Below are positions 59,160 to 64,000 of a DNA stretch of 64,000 nt, piece after piece; within the stretch, counting starts at the first letter, position 1; every line of letters begins with the position of its first letter. Under the pieces are notes generated by a model. The model was not told the DNA's origin. It ran no database searches and saw only the letters and a program-made list of their open reading frames with translations. The translations under genes were made by a program, and so were the position numbers. Origin of the DNA: Dietzia sp. ANT_WB102 (lineage in GTDB: Bacteria; Actinomycetota; Actinomycetes; Mycobacteriales; Mycobacteriaceae); the NCBI RefSeq assembly GCF_008369165.1, contig NZ_VOBA01000001.1, positions 2,287,630 through 2,351,629 on the forward strand. The letters are read 5' to 3'.

Positions 59160-61267
59160 GATGCCTCCCCAGCAACGGCCGCGAGCGACTCGCGGGCGGC
59201 CGAGACCACAGCGTCTGCGGTGATCCCGAATTCGGTAAACAGGGTCTGGTAGGGCGCCGAGGCGCCGAAGTGCTCGAGCGAGACGGCCCGCCCGGCGTCT
59301 CCGAGGAACCGGTGCCACGGCATCGCGATGCCGGCCTCGACGCTGGCACGGGCGCGGACTGAGCGGGGAAGCACCGACTCTCGGTAGTCCGCGTCCTGCT
59401 GGTCGAAGAACTCCACACACGGCATGGAGACCACACGGGTCGGCACGCCCTCCGACTCGAGGACCCCTCGGGCCTGAACCGCCAACTGGACCTCCGACCC
59501 GGTGCCGATGAGGATGACCTCGGGCGTGCCGGTGGACGCCTCGACGAGGACGTAGCCACCACGTTCGACACCCTCCCGTGCGAGCTCCTTCGTGCCCTCG
59601 AGGACCGGTACGTTCTGGCGGGTCAGGCACAGACCCTTGGGCCCGTCCAATGCCTTGAGCATGGCGCGCCACGCTGCAGCGGTCTCGTTGGCGTCCGCCG
59701 GGCGCAGCACCGCCAGACCCGGGATGGCGCGTAGTGCCGCGAGCTGCTCGACCGGCTGGTGGGTGGGCCCGTCTTCGCCGAGGCCGATCGAATCGTGCGT
59801 CCAGACGTAGTAGGCGTTGCTCCCCTGGAGCGCGGCCAGGCGGACGGCCGGGCGCATGTAATCACTGAAGATGAGGAATGTCCCGCCGTATGGCCGGGTC
59901 GGGCCGTGGAGGGCGATGCCGTTGAGGATCGCGCCCATGGCGTGTTCACGGACACCGAAGTGAAGGTTTCGTCCGTACGGGGACGCGGTCCACGTATCGG
60001 TCGAGATCGTGGACGGACCGAAGGAATCCGCGTCCTTGATGGGTGTGTTGTTGGAGCCAGCCAGGTCCGCGGAGCCGCCCCACAGCTCGGGGAGAGTGGC
60101 CCCCAGGGCTTGGATCGCCTCGGCCGACGCCTTGCGTGTGGCGACACCCTTGGGATCGGCGTCCCAGGTGGGAAGTCCGCTATCCCACCCGTCTGGGAGC
60201 TCGCCCGAGTAGAGGCGGTCGAACAGCAGCTTACGCTCGGGGTTCGCCTCCGCCCAGGCGTGGAACATGTCGCTCCACTGCGCGTGGACGCGCGCACCCC
60301 TGTCCCGGGCGGCCCGCGTGTGCGCAATCACCTCGTCCTCGACGGTGAACGGTTCGGTGCCGCCCATGCCGAGCACCTCCTTGACCGCGTCGACCTCGTC
60401 CTGGCCGAGAGCCGCACCGTGCGAGGCCCCGGTATTCATCATGGTGGGTGCCGGATAGGCGATGACCGTACGCAGGACGATGAGGGACGGCTTGTCGGTG
60501 ACCGCACGCGCGTCCGCGATCGCCTCCTCGATGGCGGCAACGTCCTCACCACCGTTCACGGTCTGGACGTGCCAGCCGTAAGCCTCGTACCGCGCTGCGA
60601 CATCCTCGTTGAACGCGATCTTCGTGTCGTCTTCGATCGAGATCTCGTTGTCGTCGTAGATCGCGATCAGGTTGCCGAGCTGCTGGGTCCCGGCCAGTGA
60701 GGACGCCTCGGCGGTGACCCCCTCCTGCACGTCACCGTCAGACGCGATCACATAGATGAAGTGGTCGAACGGGCTCTTGCCGGGCGAGGTGTCCGGATCG
60801 AACAGTCCGCGCTCGTAGCGCGCGGCCATTGCCATGCCCACGGCGGCGGACAGTCCCTGTCCGAGCGGGCCGGTCGTGATCTCGACGCCCGCGGTGTGTC
60901 GCCACTCCGGATGCCCGGGCGTCTTGGAACCCCAGGTTCGTAGCGCCTTGATGTCCTCCAGTTCCAACCCGAAGCCGGCGAAGTACAACTGGATGTACTG
61001 GGTGAGCGAGGCATGCCCACACGACAGGACGAAGCGGTCCCGGCCGACCCACGTCGGATTGGACGGGTCGTGTCGCATGATCCGCTGGTACAGCGTGTAG
61101 GCGAGCGGCGCGAGACTCATCGCGGTACCAGGGTGGCCGCTACCGCAGTTCTGCACCGCCTCGGCCGCGAGGACCCTAGCGGTGTCCACGGCGCGGGTGT
61201 CGAGTTCCGTCCAGTCGGACGGATGGCGTGCAGTGGTGAGCTCGGTGATCTCCGACGCGCTGGTCAC
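59156..61267 (-). CDS. tkt: Transketolase
   Basis: Thiamine diphosphate enzyme that transfers two-carbon units between sugar phosphates. The 703-residue protein has the N-terminal GSGHPGTAMSLAPLAY, the thiamine-binding segment SDGDVQEGVTAEASSLAG with IYDDN, HDSIGLGEDGPTHQPVE and the C-terminal domain. The GTG at 61265-61267 follows GGGAGA and gives MTSASEITEL, matching relatives; upstream in-frame codons to 61423 are not conserved. It heads the operon and is divergent from ctaB. Confidence 0.97.
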   Translation of the reverse strand: MTSASEITELTTARHPSDWTELDTRAVDTARVLAAEAVQNCGSGHPGTAMSLAPLAYTLYQRIMRHDPSNPTWVGRDRFVLSCGHASLTQYIQLYFAGFGLELEDIKALRTWGSKTPGHPEWRHTAGVEITTGPLGQGLSAAVGMAMAARYERGLFDPDTSPGKSPFDHFIYVIASDGDVQEGVTAEASSLAGTQQLGNLIAIYDDNEISIEDDTKIAFNEDVAARYEAYGWHVQTVNGGEDVAAIEEAIADARAVTDKPSLIVLRTVIAYPAPTMMNTGASHGAALGQDEVDAVKEVLGMGGTEPFTVEDEVIAHTRAARDRGARVHAQWSDMFHAWAEANPERKLLFDRLYSGELPDGWDSGLPTWDADPKGVATRKASAEAIQALGATLPELWGGSADLAGSNNTPIKDADSFGPSTISTDTWTASPYGRNLHFGVREHAMGAILNGIALHGPTRPYGGTFLIFSDYMRPAVRLAALQGSNAYYVWTHDSIGLGEDGPTHQPVEQLAALRAIPGLAVLRPADANETAAAWRAMLKALDGPKGLCLTRQNVPVLEGTKELAREGVERGGYVLVEASTGTPEVILIGTGSEVQLAVQARGVLESEGVPTRVVSMPCVEFFDQQDADYRESVLPRSVRARASVEAGIAMPWHRFLGDAGRAVSLEHFGASAPYQTLFTEFGITADAVVSAARESLAAVAGEAS

Positions 61268-61323
61268 TTGTGGTTCTCCCGGGTCTGAGGGTGCGGCGCG
61301 GATCCGCGCGTATGTCGTGAACC

Positions 61324-61329
61324 ACCTTA
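61324..61329 (-). promoter_or_regulatory. tkt: Candidate tkt operon -10 element (TAAGGT on the minus strand)
   Basis: On the minus strand the hexamer reads TAAGGT and predicts a start near 61316, giving a leader of about 50 bases before the tkt GTG. It lies within a small inverted repeat (ACCAC 61321-61325, GTGGT 61330-61334), so a regulator could cover it. Confidence 0.4.
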
Positions 61330-61397
61330 GTGGTCGCGGGCGTAGCGGGTCATGCAGTCCCCGCCCCCGCCCTTTCGCAGACCGCGCAGGAGGAACG

Positions 61398-61403
61398 TAG
61401 TAT
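61398..61403 (+). promoter_or_regulatory. ctaB: Candidate ctaB -10 element (TAGTAT)
   Basis: TAGTAT closely fits TANNNT and predicts a transcript start near 61410, about 34 bases before the chosen ctaB GTG. The ribosome site GAGGAG lies at about 61433-61438. Confidence 0.5.
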
Positions 61404-61443
61404 CGGCCGAGTAGTGCGTTCACGTCTGCTGCGAGGAGTTCCG

Positions 61444-62460
61444 GTGCACGATTCCACCCCGACCCGGAGTGAGGGGCCGTCGTCCCCTCCTCCAGAGTCC
61501 ACGGGGCGGCCGGCTCCGGCGAGCGGGCGAGCCCGTGTGGTCGACGTGGTGATGGCGTACATCGCCCTCACCAAGCCACGCGTCATCGAATTGCTGCTCG
61601 TCGCCGCGATCCCGGCATTGTTGCAAGCCGATCGCGGCCACATCCACCTGTCGCTCGTTTTGTTGACCTTGGTCGGTGGGTGGATGGGCGCAGCGAGCGC
61701 GAACTCCCTCAACATGGTGGTCGACTACGACATCGACCAGGTGATGAAGCGAACCGAGCGCCGTCCGCTCGCACGCCACGCGATCACCCCCCGTGCCGCG
61801 CTGATCTTCGGACTGGTGCTCGGCGTGGCCAGCATGCTCTGGCTCGGTCTCCTCGCGAACAGCTGGCTCGCCGCCTTCTTTATCCTCATCACGATCCTCT
61901 TCTACGTCATCGTCTACTCGATGATCCTCAAGCGCCGCACCGCCCAGAACGTGGTGTGGGGCGGGGCCGCCGGGTGTATGCCGGTGTTCGTGTCGTGGGC
62001 CGTCATCACTGACAATTTGCCGGACGGTCACCCGAACAACTGGTGGCAGGCGGTGGTGCTGTTCCTCGTCATCTTCTTCTGGACGCCTCCGCACACCTGG
62101 GCGCTGGCAATGCGCTACAAGGAGGATTACGAGGCTGCCGGCGTACCGATGCTGCCGGTGATCATGTCGCCGGAGGGCGTCACCCGTCGCATCACCATCT
62201 ACACGTGGGTGACGGTCCTGTGCACGTTCGCGTTGATTCCCGCGGCCGGCTGGGTGTACGCGGCCGGCGCCGTCGGCTTCGGCGTGTGGTTCATCGTCAT
62301 GGCCCACCGCCTGGAAGCCGGTGTGCGGCGCGGGATGGAGGTCAAGCCCCTCAAGCTGTTCATCCTGTCGAACAACTACCTCGCCGGAGTGTTCGTCGCA
62401 CTGTCCGTCGACGCGGTCCTCGGACTCCAGACGGTGGCGGAAATGCTCCAGATCGCCTGA
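61444..62460 (+). CDS. ctaB: Protoheme IX farnesyltransferase (heme O synthase)
   Basis: Membrane enzyme that farnesylates heme b to heme O, for later conversion to heme A of cytochrome oxidase. The 338-residue protein has a Pro/Ser-rich cytoplasmic tail, then about nine transmembrane helices. The prenyl-diphosphate motif [21 protein letters not shown] is split around residues 85-105, and a second acidic motif is [18 protein letters not shown] 61444 follows GAGGAG; GTG 61414 is an alternative. ctaB next to tkt is typical for the order. Confidence 0.94.
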   Translation: MHDSTPTRSEGPSSPPPESTGRPAPASGRARVVDVVMAYIALTKPRVIELLLVAAIPALLQADRGHIHLSLVLLTLVGGWMGAASANSLNMVVDYDIDQVMKRTERRPLARHAITPRAALIFGLVLGVASMLWLGLLANSWLAAFFILITILFYVIVYSMILKRRTAQNVVWGGAAGCMPVFVSWAVITDNLPDGHPNNWWQAVVLFLVIFFWTPPHTWALAMRYKEDYEAAGVPMLPVIMSPEGVTRRITIYTWVTVLCTFALIPAAGWVYAAGAVGFGVWFIVMAHRLEAGVRRGMEVKPLKLFILSNNYLAGVFVALSVDAVLGLQTVAEMLQIA

Positions 62461-62472
62461 CCGGCCGCCCCA

Positions 62473-62492
62473 CCCGCTGCTCAGCGAGCGGG
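62473..62492. terminator. Short hairpin at the ctaB/qor convergent junction
   Basis: CCCGCT (62473-62478) pairs with AGCGGG (62487-62492) around an 8-base loop that contains the qor stop codon. The two genes converge with only 20 bases between them, so any shared terminator must overlap coding sequence like this one. Confidence 0.35.
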
Positions 62493-63449
62493 ATCGAGCG
62501 TGACGGATCCGGTGGTTTCCCTGGACTGGAGCGCTCGGTGTGCCTCCGCCGCCTCCGAGAGCCCGTACGTCGCGCCCACGCTCAGCCTCAGCGAGCCGTC
62601 TACGATCCCCCCGAGGACCTCGCCGGCTCGATCCCGGAACTCGGTGGTGTCGGCAATGAAGTCACCGAGGCTCGGCCGCGTGAGAAACACCGAGCCGGCC
62701 GCGTTGAGCCGCTGCGGGTCCACCGGGGCAACCGGACCGCTCGCCGCTCCGAACAGCACCAGAGTCCCACGGCGGGCCAGTGAGGCCAGACTGTCGTCGA
62801 ACGTGTCTCTGCCCACCCCGTCGAACACCACGGAGACGCCGCCTCCGGACAACTCGCGGACCTTCCCCGGCGTTGCGTCGGGGTAGAGCAGCACGTGGTG
62901 CGCCCCCAGATTCCGACACAGTTCCGCCTTCTCTTCCGTCGAAGTGGTGGTGATGACCTGGTATCCGCGGGTTGTGGCCAACTGGATAAGCAATTGACCG
63001 ACTCCGCCCGCTCCGGCGGTGATCATCACGGTGTCACCGGGTACGGCCCTGTGGGTGTCAGTGATCAGATAATGCGCAGTGAGCCCCTGCAGCAGCATCG
63101 ATGCCGCCACCTCGTCGTCGATCCCCTCGGGCACCGTCACCAGCGACTCGGCCGGTGCCACGATGTACTGAGCGTACGAGCCGGGTACCTGGCACCACGA
63201 CACCCTGTCGCCGACAGTCAGGTCAGGCGTGCCCTCACCAAGTTTTTCGACCACACCGGCCCCTTCGCTACCCGGGATGAAGGGCAGGTCGCGGGAGTAG
63301 AGGCCCTCGCGGAAATAGGTGTCGATGTAATTGACCCCGATAGCGGTGGTCCGCACCAGTACCTCGCCGGGGCCCGGTGAGGGCACGCCCACCTCGACCG
63401 ACGTGAGCACCTCGGGCCCGCCGTGCCTGGAGATCTCAATTGCTCTCAT
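62481..63449 (-). CDS. qor: Quinone oxidoreductase (zinc-free MDR family)
   Basis: NADPH-dependent medium-chain reductase of the Qor/zeta-crystallin type, acting on quinones or enals. The 322-residue protein has the GroES-like N-terminal domain (GVNYIDTYFREGLY, FIPGSEGAGVVE) and a Rossmann domain with AGAGGVGQLLIQLA near residues 150-163. Zinc-binding Cys/His residues of alcohol dehydrogenases are absent. The ATG at 63447-63449 gives MRAIEISRHGGPEVL; the in-frame extension to 63512 is not conserved. A leaderless-type promoter precedes it. Confidence 0.93.
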   Translation of the reverse strand: MRAIEISRHGGPEVLTSVEVGVPSPGPGEVLVRTTAIGVNYIDTYFREGLYSRDLPFIPGSEGAGVVEKLGEGTPDLTVGDRVSWCQVPGSYAQYIVAPAESLVTVPEGIDDEVAASMLLQGLTAHYLITDTHRAVPGDTVMITAGAGGVGQLLIQLATTRGYQVITTTSTEEKAELCRNLGAHHVLLYPDATPGKVRELSGGGVSVVFDGVGRDTFDDSLASLARRGTLVLFGAASGPVAPVDPQRLNAAGSVFLTRPSLGDFIADTTEFRDRAGEVLGGIVDGSLRLSVGATYGLSEAAEAHRALQSRETTGSVTLDPAR

Positions 63450-63462
63450 AACAGTCAGTATC
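63447..63462 (-). promoter_or_regulatory. qor: Leaderless promoter/start of qor
   Basis: Read on the minus strand, GATACT is followed by exactly 7 bases (GACTGTT) and then the qor ATG, the same spacing as for rarA and rpe. No Shine-Dalgarno sequence is visible. Confidence 0.5.
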
Positions 63463-63550
63463 TGACAGGGCAGCGCCAGACGCAGCCGGTGCACGGCCTC
63501 CGGTTCGCTCATACGTGGGAGTGCCGGCGGACGAGGGGTGGGGGAGGCGA

Positions 63551-63565
63551 TAGGCTACCCCCATG
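63551..63565 (+). promoter_or_regulatory. Leaderless promoter/start of the right-edge gene
   Basis: TAGGCT at 63551-63556 is followed by 6 bases and ATG 63563, which would give a leaderless or nearly leaderless transcript. GGGGAGG at 63541-63547 is too far from the ATG to be its ribosome site. Confidence 0.5.
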
Positions 63566-64000
63566 AGCCTGCAGATCCTTTCTCAGTACGCCGGGGGGCC
63601 GCGAGTCCGGAAGAACGGAGGGCCCGAGATCGTCACGAGTGGGTCCGGGGCGGCAACCGCGCCCAGCCCATCCCCGGCGGCCGCCGGGGACGCTCCGTCG
63701 ACGTCGACACCCCAGACGCAGGCTCCGGAAACTGCGTCCCCGGAAGTCGCCGAGCCTGCACAGGGTGCAGCATCCTCGGTTAAGGCGTCGCCCGCGCAAG
63801 ACGCGAATGCCCCCGCGGGCAGTGGAATCGCCATCGGGCGCCGCGCCCCACGCGCCCCAGGCGGAGGTGAGTCCACGCTGCACGGTTCACGGATCACCGA
63901 GGTTGACGGTGGCGATCCCGGCGCCTCGTCGTCATCCGCACCGACCGCGGCGTCAACAACCTCTGCGGCAACCGAGGCCCCATCCGGGGACACATCGGAG
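63563..64000 (+). CDS. Unknown low-complexity protein, 3' end cut by window edge
   Basis: The frame is open from ATG 63563 to the last base (146 codons, no stop seen). The start MSLQILSQYAGGPRVRKNGG looks ordered, after which the sequence is rich in Ala, Pro, Ser and Thr and is probably disordered; a short basic island (IAIGRRAPRAP) lies near residue 90. No signal peptide or transmembrane helix is seen in the visible part. It is divergent from qor with its own -10 element. I do not recognise the family. Frames on the opposite strand in this stretch are also open, so the coding strand rests on the promoter/start arrangement and position. Confidence 0.55.
   Translation, partial: MSLQILSQYAGGPRVRKNGGPEIVTSGSGAATAPSPSPAAAGDAPSTSTPQTQAPETASPEVAEPAQGAASSVKASPAQDANAPAGSGIAIGRRAPRAPGGGESTLHGSRITEVDGGDPGASSSSAPTAASTTSAATEAPSGDTSE

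Noticed and set aside
59160-59672. Long N-terminal extension of tal into tkt
   Set aside because: The extension is an overlapping alternative frame of tkt; the ATG at 59157-59159 is coupled to the tkt stop and gives the normal transaldolase N-terminus.

Overview
The window is one continuous stretch of chromosomal backbone from a GC-rich actinobacterium. Coding frames have strong G/C third positions, GTG starts are frequent, and many genes overlap by four bases. The gene set points to the order Mycobacteriales (Corynebacteriales): a bifunctional Rel next to apt, the actinobacterial integration host factor mihF, whiA, opcA beside zwf, the Xaa-Pro peptidase/efp/nusB run, a PriA without helicase motifs, and TANNNT-type -10 elements placed for leaderless GTG/ATG starts. 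A Dietzia-like or related genus is plausible, but the genus cannot be fixed from sequence alone. I see no transposases, integrases, CRISPR arrays, rRNA or tRNA genes.

Layout: 1-2893 carries apt (cut at the left edge) and rel. 2995-6118 holds a membrane-anchored cyclophilin, a metallo-beta-lactamase-fold hydrolase and hisS. 6149-12034 holds a neutral zinc metallopeptidase, aspS, a Tat-exported phosphodiesterase/phosphatase and rarA. 12118-12264 is a small 48-codon gene of unknown function. 12467-16889 is alaS-ruvX-mltG. 16879-21787 is the shikimate block aroE-aroC-aroK-aroB plus an Xaa-Pro peptidase, followed by efp-nusB. 23051-31855 is a tightly overlapping pyrimidine operon, pyrR-pyrB-pyrC-(PH-like membrane protein)-carA-carB-pyrF, headed by a recognisable PyrR-binding RNA hairpin. 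32267-36106 is mihF-gmk-rpoZ-coaBC-metK. 36151-41287 is priA-def-fmt-rsmB. 41359-46041 is rpe plus the riboflavin genes ribD-ribE-ribBA-ribH and a PH-domain membrane protein. 46048-51030 is uvrC-rapZ-yvcK-whiA. 51151-54696 is gap-pgk-tpiA-secG. 54788-61267, on the minus strand, is the pentose phosphate operon tkt-tal-zwf-opcA-pgl. 61444-64000 holds ctaB, a qor-type oxidoreductase and the start of a low-complexity protein that runs off the right edge.

The genes form functional blocks: stringent response, tRNA charging, aromatic precursors, UMP synthesis (pyrD and pyrE are not here), initiator-formylation and deformylation, riboflavin, triose glycolysis and the pentose phosphate shunt. Convergent gene pairs are separated by strong GC-rich hairpins without a clear U-tract. 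Compared with what I recall of the Mycobacterium tuberculosis order, the window joins two blocks that are separate there (the Rv2584c-Rv2533c region and the Rv1379-Rv1454c region) at the nusB/pyrR boundary.

I did not find an obviously new multi-gene system. The observations most worth a second look are the 48-codon gene with its own Shine-Dalgarno sequence and hairpin, the PyrR hairpin abutting the pyrR ribosome binding site, a set of leaderless promoter/start arrangements with constant spacing, a 24-bp palindrome upstream of mihF, a 16-bp hairpin between gap and pgk, the helicase-dead PriA, and the unexplained disordered protein at the right edge.
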